A stretch of DNA of 64,000 nt from Bradyrhizobium diversitatis (GTDB taxonomy: Bacteria; Pseudomonadota; Alphaproteobacteria; Rhizobiales; Xanthobacteraceae): contig NZ_JACEGD010000031.1 of NCBI RefSeq assembly GCF_016031635.1, positions 60,588 to 124,587 on the forward strand, in the 5' to 3' direction. Below the pieces are notes generated by a model, which searched no databases, was not told the origin of the DNA, and saw only the letters and a list, made by a program, of their open reading frames with translations. Position numbers and translations under genes: made by a program. This document shows positions 53,075-63,527 of the stretch, piece after piece; position 1 is the first letter of the stretch, and every line of letters begins with the position of its first letter.

Positions 53075-54345
53075 GCATGTCCCTTCAGCCGCCGATATCC
53101 GCTCCGGCGCGTCGCCGGATCGAAATCCCCCTGATGTTCCTGCCGGCCTTGTCGATCGCTGCGCTGTTCGGCTGGGGCATTCTGGTCTCGACCTTCGTCC
53201 ATCCCGGATGGATCGGACTGAACCACATCGCCCCCGGCACTGACTGGATGGTGTTCTACGGCGCCATCAGATCGATGCTTGCCGGCAAGCTCGCGCTGGT
53301 CCTCGATGCCGAGGCATTCACCGCGCATCTCAACCAGTCGTTCGCGTCATGGCTTACGGTGCCGCTGGCGTTCCGCCCATGGTTCTATCCGCCCAGCTTT
53401 CTCGTTCTGCTGCTGCCGTTCGCTCCGCTCGGTTTTGCCGGCTCCTATGTTGCATTCCAGGCTGCGACCGCAGGCTTCTTGGCTTGGGCGCTTCGCAACC
53501 GCGCCGAGCAGCCGCAACTGACGCCCTACATCATCGCTGCCGTGCTGGTCTCGCCATCCGCATCGCTCAATCTGGCCGATGGACAATGCGCGTTTCTCGT
53601 CGCCGCACTGCTGGTGGCGGGCGCCAGACTGCTCGGACCGCAGCCGCTCCTTGGCGGCGCCATCCTCGGACTCCTGAGCTTCAAGCCGCAATTCTTTCTG
53701 CTCGTTCCGTTCGCGCTGCTGGGTCTGCGCCAATATCGCGGCCTGTGTGCGGCGGTATGCTCGGCATTCGCACTGGCGCTCGCAAGCGTCATGATCTTTG
53801 GCATCGAGCCGTGGATTCGGTGGATACCACAGGCGTTCAGCAATCTGGTCAGCCCCGACGAGAAATGGCTGGCCTATGGCCGCATCTGGGGTCACAGCGT
53901 ATGGGCCTGCGCGGTACTGCTGGGCGTGCCGGAGCGAATCGCCTCGATCCTGCAATTGGGCGCGATCGTATCGAGCGCGGCAGCGACGTTCGTGGCGTTT
54001 CGCTCCTCGCTGAACAGCGACAGCAAGTTGATCGTGTTGCTTGCGGCAACCGTGCTGGCGGCCCCGCATTCAGGCCCCTATGATGCGACGCTGCTGGCGG
54101 TCGCCATCGTGCTGTGGCTCGCCGCATCGATCGATGCGCCACGCCTTCTCGACTGGCTGATCGGGCTCGGCATCTGGATGGTCCCGCTGCTCAGCCCTGC
54201 GGTTTATGTACCTGCGGGACGTCTATCACCGCTCCTCACCATCGCTCTCATCGGCCTCGTGTTCGGAAGGATGCATAGCCAGGCGAAGTCTCGCGAATCA
54301 GGAATTCCGCCGCTGTCTTCAATTCGATCGACCGCTTGCGATTAG
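53071..54345 (+). CDS. GT87 (DUF2029)-like membrane glycosyltransferase
   Basis: 424 residues with about ten spans. DWMVFYGAIRSMLAG in the first loop (about residue 58) and FRPWFYPPSFLVLLLPFAPLG are hallmark blocks of the GT87/DUF2029 family, whose known members transfer mannose or arabinose-type sugars from polyprenyl-phosphate donors. It starts with ATG overlapping the copy B stop. The C-terminal dozen residues (PPLSSIRSTACD) and the stop come from DNA that resembles the ftsH terminator region (see 54305-54354), so the original end may have been replaced. Confidence 0.85.
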   Translation: MSMSLQPPISAPARRRIEIPLMFLPALSIAALFGWGILVSTFVHPGWIGLNHIAPGTDWMVFYGAIRSMLAGKLALVLDAEAFTAHLNQSFASWLTVPLAFRPWFYPPSFLVLLLPFAPLGFAGSYVAFQAATAGFLAWALRNRAEQPQLTPYIIAAVLVSPSASLNLADGQCAFLVAALLVAGARLLGPQPLLGGAILGLLSFKPQFFLLVPFALLGLRQYRGLCAAVCSAFALALASVMIFGIEPWIRWIPQAFSNLVSPDEKWLAYGRIWGHSVWACAVLLGVPERIASILQLGAIVSSAAATFVAFRSSLNSDSKLIVLLAATVLAAPHSGPYDATLLAVAIVLWLAASIDAPRLLDWLIGLGIWMVPLLSPAVYVPAGRLSPLLTIALIGLVFGRMHSQAKSRESGIPPLSSIRSTACD

Positions 54346-54354
54346 GCCCGCGGC
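54305..54354. other. Remnant resembling the ftsH terminator and 3' end
   Basis: Ungapped hand alignment with 60155-60204 gives 42 of 50 identical bases. Shared blocks are TTCCGCCGC, TCAATTCG, CCGCTTGCGAT, AGGCC and GCGGC. In the 60.2 kb copy these cover the terminator arm, the ftsH stop codon and its last codons; here they supply the end of the GT87-like gene. Confidence 0.55.
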
Positions 54355-54457
54355 CGGGACTTCGTGCAGGCGTCCGGATCCGGGCGGCGGCCGGTCCTTG
54401 CAGACGTGACGCAGACAAGACCTCGCACACCGCGCTCAAACCCAACGATCCCACGAC

Positions 54458-56020
54458 ATGGTTTCTTCCAACAGGCCGACCTTGACCATTCCGGATCGTC
54501 TCCGCTCGGACCGATCCGTGGCGATCGGCGTTCTTGCAATGCTGGCGGCCGTCTCGTTTCTTCCGGTGCTGCTGACCCCGATCCCCGCGATGGTCGATTA
54601 CCCCAATCACCTCGCCCGCATGTACATTCTGAGCCAGAACGGCACTTCCAACGCCAATCCGCATTACGAGGTGGTGTGGGCGTTCTATCCCAATCTCGGG
54701 ATGGATCTGCTGGTCCCGCAGATGGCGCGGCTGATGAGCGTCGAGAACGCCACACGGCTGTTTCTGCTGCTGAGCCAATTGCTGATCGTCGGGGGCGCGC
54801 TGCTGCTCGAATGGACCCGAAAGGGACGGATTCATCTTGCCGGCTTCGCTGCGCTCGCTTTCCTCTACTGTCTGCCGTTCAGCTGGGGCTTCGTGAACTT
54901 CGAGTTCGGACTGGGCCTCGCGCTCTGGGGCATCGCCGTCTATCTGATGCTGGCAGAACGCCCATGGCCGCTGCGTTTCGCCGCCAACCTGGTCTTCGTC
55001 GCTGCACTGTTCGTGGCGCACTTCTTTTCACTCGGCATCTACGGCGCGACGCTTGGCCTCTACGAGCTCTGGCGCCTCCGCGATCAGCGAATTGCGTACC
55101 CGGTCGCCGCTGCGCGGCTCGTCGCTCTGGCTCTGCCGGCGCTGGCGCTGTTCGTGGTCATGCATCTGACTGCCGGCTCGATCGGAGGGGAAGGTTCGAG
55201 CTGGTACCTCGGGTTCAAGCCGATTTGGCCGCTCCGCATCATGAACGGCTACAATCTGACGGCAGCGGCGGCGACCGGGCTGACGCTCGCGATCTTGCTG
55301 TACTTCGCCACCAGACGCGGCATCCTCAAGCTCGAGCCAGCCGGGATCTGGCTCGCGATCGGCCTTGCGCTGCTGTACCTGGTCATTCCTTCGAGACTGT
55401 TCGGAACGTCGTTCGCCGACCTCCGCATCATTCCCGCCGCGGCCCTGATCCTGCCCGCCTTCTGCTCGCTGTCGCTGCCCGGCCGAGCGTGGAAAATGGC
55501 TGCGCTCGCTGCGATCAGCTGCATCGTATTGATCAATCTCGCCGTCGTCCTCGCGGTGTGGCTGCCTTACCGTGCCGACTATGCGGCCATCATCGAGTCG
55601 TTCCACAAGCTCGATCGCGGCTCGCGCGTCCTGGTTGGCAGCACCGGTGACAATGGAGATCCGCCCTTCGGCGACCTCACCTCCTATCCGATGTACTATG
55701 CGCCGACGCTGGCCGTGCACTATGCCGACGCGTTCGTGATCAATCTCTTCACGGAAGCCGGCAAGCAACCCGTACGGACACGCGAGGCCGTGCGCCGTCT
55801 TGCGCTGTCCGACGGAGGAATAGTGCCGTCAGGGCTGCTCGTTGCGATTGCGGCAGGCCAGCCGCCGGCGAACGCCCCGCCCCTCGTCCGCACGTGGTAC
55901 CGGGACTACGACTATCTCTATTTGGTTGGGCCGCCTGCCGCGAATCCGCTGCCGGATCTGCTCCAGCTGTTGGACAGTTCGGATCGATTTGTTCTCTACA
56001 GGATCCGTCGCCGGTCCTGA
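54458..56020 (+). CDS. Polytopic membrane protein, probable GT-C-type glycosyltransferase
   Basis: 520 residues with about eleven spans and a soluble C-terminal part. The first loop has PAMVDYPNHLARMYIL (about 43-58), an Asp-containing motif that I associate with a family of bacterial GT-C-like membrane proteins; it is not closely similar to copies A-C. Its stop codon TGA is the first part of a repeat half-element (CTGAAGCGCGATGA at 56017-56030). It lies 112 bases after the GT87-like gene, on the same strand. Function inferred from topology and neighbours. Confidence 0.75.
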   Translation: MVSSNRPTLTIPDRLRSDRSVAIGVLAMLAAVSFLPVLLTPIPAMVDYPNHLARMYILSQNGTSNANPHYEVVWAFYPNLGMDLLVPQMARLMSVENATRLFLLLSQLLIVGGALLLEWTRKGRIHLAGFAALAFLYCLPFSWGFVNFEFGLGLALWGIAVYLMLAERPWPLRFAANLVFVAALFVAHFFSLGIYGATLGLYELWRLRDQRIAYPVAAARLVALALPALALFVVMHLTAGSIGGEGSSWYLGFKPIWPLRIMNGYNLTAAAATGLTLAILLYFATRRGILKLEPAGIWLAIGLALLYLVIPSRLFGTSFADLRIIPAAALILPAFCSLSLPGRAWKMAALAAISCIVLINLAVVLAVWLPYRADYAAIIESFHKLDRGSRVLVGSTGDNGDPPFGDLTSYPMYYAPTLAVHYADAFVINLFTEAGKQPVRTREAVRRLALSDGGIVPSGLLVAIAAGQPPANAPPLVRTWYRDYDYLYLVGPPAANPLPDLLQLLDSSDRFVLYRIRRRS

Positions 56021-56049
56021 AGCGCGATGAGATCGGGATGGATCGTCCT
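56017..56049. repeat. Partial Bradyrhizobium repeat overlapping a stop codon
   Basis: CTGAAGCGCGATGAGATCGGGATGGATCGTCC-like half-element: identical in its first 14 bases to the left arm at 51413-51426, but without the matching right arm. The TGA stop of the preceding gene lies inside it. Confidence 0.65.
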
Positions 56050-56230
56050 TGTGCGCTCGGCACAACGCGGACAATCAGGCGCCATCCACCGGCTCCGCCC
56101 TTTCGTCTCCGGGTAGTTTAAACCCGCGGCATGGGCCCCGGAGCAATAGATCCTTAATCGTTGCGACAAGGCGACCTTAACCACCGGCGCGTTAGAGTCC
56201 CGCTCCTGAAACACAGTTGGAATCTTTCGC

Positions 56231-57226
56231 ATGGCGGCCAGGCACAGATCGATCCGCTACAGCCTCGTCATCCCCGTGTTCAACGAGGAAGCCGTGCTGC
56301 CGGTCCTGCTGCGCCGCCTCGATCAGGTCATGTCGCGGCTCGACGGGCCGGCAGAAGCGATCTTCGTCGACGACGGCAGCCGCGATTCCAGCTCGATCGT
56401 GCTGCAGGCGCTCGCCACGCGCGACCCGCGCTATCGCTATATCGGCCTGTCGCGAAATTTCGGTCACCAGGTCGCCATCACCGCCGGTATGGACGCCGCG
56501 CAAGGTGACGCGATCATCGTGATGGATGCCGACCTGCAGGATCCGCCCGAAGTGATCGAGCAACTGATCGCAAAATGGCAGGAAGGCAACGACGTCGTCC
56601 ACGCCCGCCGCCTGTCGCGCGAGGGGGAAAGCCGCTTCAAGCGTGCGACCGCGCATCTGTTCTACCGGCTTCTCGGCAGGATGTCCTCCGTCGGCATTCC
56701 CGCCGACGTCGGCGACTTCCGCCTGATCGATCGCAAGGTGCTCGAGGCCCTTCGGCAAATGCCGGAGCAGGATCGCTTCGTGCGCGGCATGATCGCCTGG
56801 CTCGGCTTCCGGCAGGCCGAGGTCGCCTTCCACCGCCTCGAGCGCGCGGCGGGCGAGACAAAATACCCACTGTTCAAGATGGTACGGCTCGCGATGAATG
56901 CCGCACTTGGCTTTTCCGACCTGCCCTTGCGGCTGGCGATCTGGTGCGGATTGTCGGTCTCCGGACTCGCAATGCTCTACGGCGGCTGGGTGGTGCTGAT
57001 GTGGCTCAGCAACGACAGCCACCTCGTGACCGGCTGGTCGTCGACGATCGTCCTCGTGTCGCTGCTGTGTGGAATCAACATGCTGATGACGGGCATCGTG
57101 GGGCTCTATGTCGGGCGCATCCACGCCGAGGTGAAGCGCCGCCCGCTCTACGTGGTGCAGACGCGAGCCGGCTTCGATCGCAACGAGGCGGCGGCCCCAC
57201 CCGCGATCCACGCCATCAACGAGTGA
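56231..57226 (+). CDS. Polyprenyl-phosphate glycosyltransferase, GT2 (GtrB/DPM1-like)
   Basis: 331 residues. The catalytic domain (about 1-235) has VIPVFNEEAVLP, the nucleotide-sugar Asp in FVDDGSRD and the metal motif DADLQDPPE (about 99-107). Two membrane spans follow (about 236-258 and 270-295), as in GtrB, which loads a sugar from UDP- or GDP-sugar onto undecaprenyl phosphate at the cytoplasmic face. Such lipid-linked sugars are the donors for GT-C and GT87 enzymes, so this enzyme plausibly feeds the neighbouring membrane proteins. The start has no strong ribosome site. Confidence 0.92.
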   Translation: MAARHRSIRYSLVIPVFNEEAVLPVLLRRLDQVMSRLDGPAEAIFVDDGSRDSSSIVLQALATRDPRYRYIGLSRNFGHQVAITAGMDAAQGDAIIVMDADLQDPPEVIEQLIAKWQEGNDVVHARRLSREGESRFKRATAHLFYRLLGRMSSVGIPADVGDFRLIDRKVLEALRQMPEQDRFVRGMIAWLGFRQAEVAFHRLERAAGETKYPLFKMVRLAMNAALGFSDLPLRLAIWCGLSVSGLAMLYGGWVVLMWLSNDSHLVTGWSSTIVLVSLLCGINMLMTGIVGLYVGRIHAEVKRRPLYVVQTRAGFDRNEAAAPPAIHAINE

Positions 57227-57302
57227 CTCGGCGACGCGTGACCAGGCGCCGGACGGGCGTGTTGTCCAGAGGACGATATGTCGGATTCGACACGCCCTTT
57301 GC

Positions 57303-58748
57303 CTATCTTTGCGGCGTCTCCCGCCGCTTGTGCACGACCGCCACGTCGTCGCTGTAGACGCGCTGCCACGCGGGCAGCCGGTCGAGCATCGCTACTGCCG
57401 GTGTATGCGGTGCGAGCAACGTCGCACCGATGCGGTATTCCTCCAGCAAGTCGAGAAAATCTCCGAGATCGATCAGCGCCAGTGCGCGATTGTAGCGGTC
57501 GATGAACGGTCCGCCGTACAGTTCGGCGCGACCATCGATGAAGGTCGGTATGCCGGCAAAGATCAAATAGCCGCCAAAGGAATAGTCGTTGAGCACGGGC
57601 CCAGCCTTGGCGAGATCGGCTCCAGCAATGGCTGCCTGAGGCGTGATGGTCGGAGCCGGCCTGACGTCGTGCGCCAGGGCGACTCCGCTCGCCGCGATCA
57701 ACACGCCGAGCCCGGCCAGAGTGAGGCCGCGCGGCGCGACGACCGCATCGTCCGCGGCCGCACCGCCGAACCGCCGCCCCAGAGGGGCTGCCAGATAGAG
57801 CGGCGCCAGCATGGCCAACAGATCGGCATTGCGCATCTGCGCCAGCGAGAAATGGAGCAGGCCCAGCACCACAAGGACGCGCACAACCGGCAGCGTCACG
57901 CCACGCGAGAGCGCAAAGATTCCAGCCAGCAGCAGCAACTCGAAGCCCCCGACATGGCCGAAATCCTGCGGTCGCCATTCCGCGATCCAGGCGAGCGCGG
58001 GGCCGAGGCCGAGTGTCGTCAGCGGCATGAGCAGCGGTTCCGGCCCGTGGGGCGTCAGGCAGGAGGCTGCGACTGCGAGTGCCGTGAAGGGTAGCCACCG
58101 CAGCAGCACGCGCGGCCATTCGCTTGGCTTCTCGCGCAGCAGCGCCTCGAGCCCTGCAGGGCCGATCAGCCCGAGAGCCAGCACCCCACTGCCGTGAAGA
58201 TTGGCCCACAGCACCAGCAGCGGCAGGGCCCAGTAGGGTGGAGGCCCTCCACGATCCATGCAGCGCACCAGGGCGGCCGCCCAAATCACCATGACCGGCA
58301 GGACGAGGACGTGCGGCCGCGCCAGCATATGCGGCGCCAACAGGATGACGGCGGCGATCACCATGAGCAGCGTCTGGACCGGTGAAAGCTCACGCAGCAG
58401 GAAAAAGGTCAGCAAACCAAAGGCGAGCGCTATCGCCGCCGCGGCGACGACGACGACGCCCGGCCAGCCGGAAATTATGTACGCGGCCGCGTAGATGACC
58501 TCCGAGAGCCATTCGAAGGTGATCCAGGGCGCGCCATGCTTGGAAAACGAAAAGGGATCGCTCGTCGGCAGGGCGCCATGCGCCATGATCCAGCGTCCGA
58601 GCTCGACATGAGAATAGGTGTCGGGATCGCCGAGCAACCGTGGCCCGGCGATGAGCAGCGCCGCATAGACGCTGAGGCCCACCAGCCAAGGGAGCGCTGC
58701 ACGTGCCGAAAACGGTTGAACCGCGCTGTGGACGACCTGGTCAGACAT
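57303..58748 (-). CDS. Polytopic membrane protein, GT-C-like, DGRAELYG family, copy C
   Basis: 481 residues, more diverged from copies A and B but with the same layout: DPDT at 41-44, then GRWIMAHGALPTSDPFSF and WLSEV in the first loop, about ten spans, and IDGRAELYG (Asp405) in the C-terminal domain. It is encoded on the opposite strand and converges on the GT2 gene with a 76-base gap. The conserved Asp pair and shared soluble domain support a common activity for the three copies. Confidence 0.78.
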   Translation of the reverse strand: MSDQVVHSAVQPFSARAALPWLVGLSVYAALLIAGPRLLGDPDTYSHVELGRWIMAHGALPTSDPFSFSKHGAPWITFEWLSEVIYAAAYIISGWPGVVVVAAAAIALAFGLLTFFLLRELSPVQTLLMVIAAVILLAPHMLARPHVLVLPVMVIWAAALVRCMDRGGPPPYWALPLLVLWANLHGSGVLALGLIGPAGLEALLREKPSEWPRVLLRWLPFTALAVAASCLTPHGPEPLLMPLTTLGLGPALAWIAEWRPQDFGHVGGFELLLLAGIFALSRGVTLPVVRVLVVLGLLHFSLAQMRNADLLAMLAPLYLAAPLGRRFGGAAADDAVVAPRGLTLAGLGVLIAASGVALAHDVRPAPTITPQAAIAGADLAKAGPVLNDYSFGGYLIFAGIPTFIDGRAELYGGPFIDRYNRALALIDLGDFLDLLEEYRIGATLLAPHTPAVAMLDRLPAWQRVYSDDVAVVHKRRETPQR

Positions 58749-59151
58749 GGCGAGCCAAACTAGAACGCAAGCGTTAAGTTCTTATTGAGTGTTCTCGCAT
58801 TCGCGCCAAGGCGGCTAGCCGGGTCGTCGCTGCTGCTCCCGCCGAACAGTCTTGCCAGGCCGGTCTGCGCGATCAATCGGGGGCTGCTGCGTGCCGCACT
58901 CCTCGTATCGCCCGCCACCCTCCGCGGCGTTGGCTTTGCAGGCTGGCCGGCATTCGCCGCGGCAAGGAGCGCCACGAGATCGCGATGCCCGATCGCAACC
59001 TGTCCTGCCAGACCATCTCCGGCATGGTGCCGCTCGCCGCGCAGCTCGGCTGGGCGCGTGAGTTTTCACTTCTCTGTGCGGACCGTCTCGCGAGCTGACG
59101 CGCACGTTCTGCCATGCGGTACTATCGGATGGTCGAAGGGAAAGGTGTGTC
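58749..59151. other. Intergenic region with a possible gene remnant
   Basis: 403 bases between divergent genes. On the plus strand, 58948-59097 reads in one frame as LAGIRRGKERHEIAMPDRN, then SCQTISGMVPLAAQLGWARE, before a TGA. This looks more like protein than the surrounding frames, but it has no start codon or ribosome site, so I treat it as a possible fragment of a lost gene. Confidence 0.35.
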
Positions 59152-60018
59152 ATGCTGCTTCGCAATCTCTTCATCGCACTTCTCGTCACGGCCTCGATCA
59201 CGACGGCGCAGGCGGCGCCGCAATGGCTCAGACTGCCGCCGACTCCAACCTTGCCCAAGGCGGCACAGAGCGGCTTCGCGCCCGTCAACGGCATCAAGGT
59301 CTGGTACGCCGTCTTCGGGCGCGGCCAGCCCGTCCTGTTGCTGCATGGCGGCCTCGCCAACGCCAACTACTGGGGCCATCAGGTCCGCGCGCTGCAACGG
59401 CAATATCAGGTCATCGTCATGGAGAGCCGCGGCCATGGCCGCAGCAGCCGCAACCAGGAGCCATATGGCTATGATTTGATGGCCTCGGACGTGATCGGGT
59501 TGCTCGATCATCTCAAGATCAGGCAGGCTGCGATCGTCGGCTGGAGCGACGGCGCGATCATCGGTCTCGACATCGCCATGAAGCATCCGGAGCGGGTGAG
59601 CAGGCTGTTCGCCTTCGCGGCGAACTCGGACCCGTCAGGCGTGGCGGATATTGCGTCGAGCGACGTCTTCAATGCCTACATCGCCAGGGCCGGCGAGGAG
59701 TACAAGCGCCTTTCGTCGACCCCGACCGAGTACAAGGGGTTTGTCACGGAGATCACCAAGATGTGGGAGAGCCAACCGAAGTGGACGGCTTCGGACCTCG
59801 CGACAATCAAGGTGCCGACCTGGATCGTGGATGGCGATCACGACGAGGCGATCAAGCGCGAGAACACCGAGTTCATGGCCGCGAGCATTCCGGGCGCCGG
59901 CCTCCTGATCCAGCCAGATGTCAGTCACTTCTCGTTCCTGCAGGATCCGGAGCAGTTCAACGATGACATGCTGCGGTTCCTCGCACGCGGCGCCAGATCC
60001 GGAGCAGCAGCGAAGTAA
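59152..60018 (+). CDS. Exported alpha/beta hydrolase
   Basis: 288 residues. A signal peptide ends at TTAQAA (about residue 21). The hydrolase core shows LLLHGGLANANYWG (oxyanion region), the nucleophile elbow GWSDG, DGDHDEAI as the acid and PDVSHFSFLQDP as the histidine, so the triad is complete. Periplasmic esterase or peptidase activity is likely. It converges on ftsH and shares its terminator at 60141-60169. AAAGGTG lies 7 bases upstream of the ATG. Confidence 0.9.
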   Translation: MLLRNLFIALLVTASITTAQAAPQWLRLPPTPTLPKAAQSGFAPVNGIKVWYAVFGRGQPVLLLHGGLANANYWGHQVRALQRQYQVIVMESRGHGRSSRNQEPYGYDLMASDVIGLLDHLKIRQAAIVGWSDGAIIGLDIAMKHPERVSRLFAFAANSDPSGVADIASSDVFNAYIARAGEEYKRLSSTPTEYKGFVTEITKMWESQPKWTASDLATIKVPTWIVDGDHDEAIKRENTEFMAASIPGAGLLIQPDVSHFSFLQDPEQFNDDMLRFLARGARSGAAAK

Positions 60019-60140
60019 GGAGATCACAGGCGGGGCGAAGCGGACTTGTCCCGCCGTAGCTCTAAAAGCAAAGGTAGAGAGCCGCGCTGCCTCGGGGGCA
60101 CGGGAGTGTAACTTCGAGGCGCAGATCGCCGCCGCCCAAC

Positions 60141-60169
60141 AAAAAACGCGGCGTTTCCGCCGCGTTTTT
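60141..60169. terminator. Bidirectional terminator between the hydrolase gene and ftsH
   Basis: AAAAAACGCGGCG-TTTC-CGCCGCGTTTTT: 8-base GC stem extended by A/T arms, with T-runs on both strands. It serves ftsH on the minus strand and the hydrolase gene on the plus strand. Confidence 0.9.
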
Positions 60170-60191
60170 CAATTCGGTCTGCCGCTTGCGA

Positions 60192-62114
<1,923 letters not shown>

Positions 62115-62390
62115 TGATCTTCCTTCGTGGTCGCGCGGATCGCAACCCTGATCCTTGGGCAGTGGCTTTGGTCAATGCGAGGAAATCCCAAGGAATCCTC
62201 TCGGTTAGACGGATACAATTTAGGTGCCGCCCCGGTCGCTGCCAAGGGAACGCGATGGGACTATTTATCCCATCTTAGCGCGATTCCCGTGGAAATAATG
62301 GCGCCCGATCGGGGGTTTTCCGGCCTGGTTAAGGTGGCCTGACGGCGCAGATGCGAAACGGCCGGTGCCATGATCCGCCCTCATTCGTGC

Positions 62391-63446
62391 TCATCTCCCG
62401 GTGCGCCGCCGGGCCGGTGCCGGCGCAATGTGGATACGCCCGCCGGCAAGGCTGATCAAGGCTCCCGCGAGGGTCTGCTTCAGGACCGGCCGGCCGGTCG
62501 CGCGGGCGCGGAGACTTGCGGCCACCGCCTGGTCCAGTGCGGACATCAGGGTTTCAACCTTGCCGAGTTCCGCCGGCCCTTCATGTCCGAGCGCGTTGAT
62601 CGCCCGCAGCAGGAGCCGCAGCCGGACCTCCTCCGGCAGGGCGGCAAAGGCCGAGGCCTCGAAGCTTCGGCCCCCCACCTGCGGCGCAACGCCGCGATCC
62701 CGCAAACGGAGGAAGCGCTCGGCGCCGTCGGCCAGCACCTCGACCGCCGCATTGGCCCGCGCCAGCCTTGCCGCGAGCCGCGCCAGGTTGCGCGCATCGC
62801 CGCCCTCGGCCGCGAGCAGCGGCAGCAGCGCGCGCAGCCGCGGCCGGGTGAAGGCGGTGTCCCGGTTGGTGGGGTCCTCGGCAAAGCCGACCTTCGCCCG
62901 CCTCAGGGTCGCGATCAGCTGCGACTTCGGAACATCGAGCAGCGGACGCGCCAGCACGATTCCGTCGCGCTCGCTGAGGGGAGCCATGGCCGACAGCCCG
63001 GCAAGTCCGCTGCCGCGGAAGAGGCGCATCAACAGCGTCTCGGCCTGGTCGTCGCGGGTGTGGGCCGTCAGCACATGGCTCGCGCCCGCGGCACGCGCGG
63101 CGTCGGCGAGCAGACGGTAACGGGCCTCGCGCGCTGCCGCAGGCAGCCCCGCCTTCGGCTTTGTGCCGCGCCAGCGCAGGGTCCGGTGCGGCAGCCCGAG
63201 CCCGGCGGCGAGCCGCTTGACCTCGCGCGCTTCGCGCGCCGCCTCTCGCCGCAAGCCGTGATCAATCGTGACGACGGTGAGAAGCGGACCACGCGCGAGG
63301 CTGCGCCGCCAGCGCGCCGCAAGCCACATCAGCGCGACCGAGTCGGGCCCGCCCGAGACCGCGAGCACCAGCGCCGGCGCAGCTCTCAGGCCGGCGAAGA
63401 GCCGCTTCGCCTCGCGCGCCGAGATCGGAGAATCGTCGTCTGACAT
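62391..63446 (-). CDS. tilS: tRNA(Ile)-lysidine synthase TilS
   Basis: 351-residue enzyme that adds lysine to C34 of tRNA-Ile(CAU) so that it reads AUA. The PP-loop SGGPDS is at 31-36 and the downstream tRNA-binding part (about 200-340) is shorter than in E. coli, as usual here. The ATG at 63446 (MSDDDSPIS) was chosen over an open TTG at 63461. It lies between cpoB and ftsH on the same strand and is essential. Confidence 0.96.
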   Translation of the reverse strand: MSDDDSPISAREAKRLFAGLRAAPALVLAVSGGPDSVALMWLAARWRRSLARGPLLTVVTIDHGLRREAAREAREVKRLAAGLGLPHRTLRWRGTKPKAGLPAAAREARYRLLADAARAAGASHVLTAHTRDDQAETLLMRLFRGSGLAGLSAMAPLSERDGIVLARPLLDVPKSQLIATLRRAKVGFAEDPTNRDTAFTRPRLRALLPLLAAEGGDARNLARLAARLARANAAVEVLADGAERFLRLRDRGVAPQVGGRSFEASAFAALPEEVRLRLLLRAINALGHEGPAELGKVETLMSALDQAVAASLRARATGRPVLKQTLAGALISLAGGRIHIAPAPARRRTGR

Positions 63447-63527
63447 GACCCGGCCCAGCACCCTCGGCGGATGATCGCGATGTTTAGCGCAGCACCACCC
63501 GCGTTGTCAGGATAGAAACGCCGGGCC

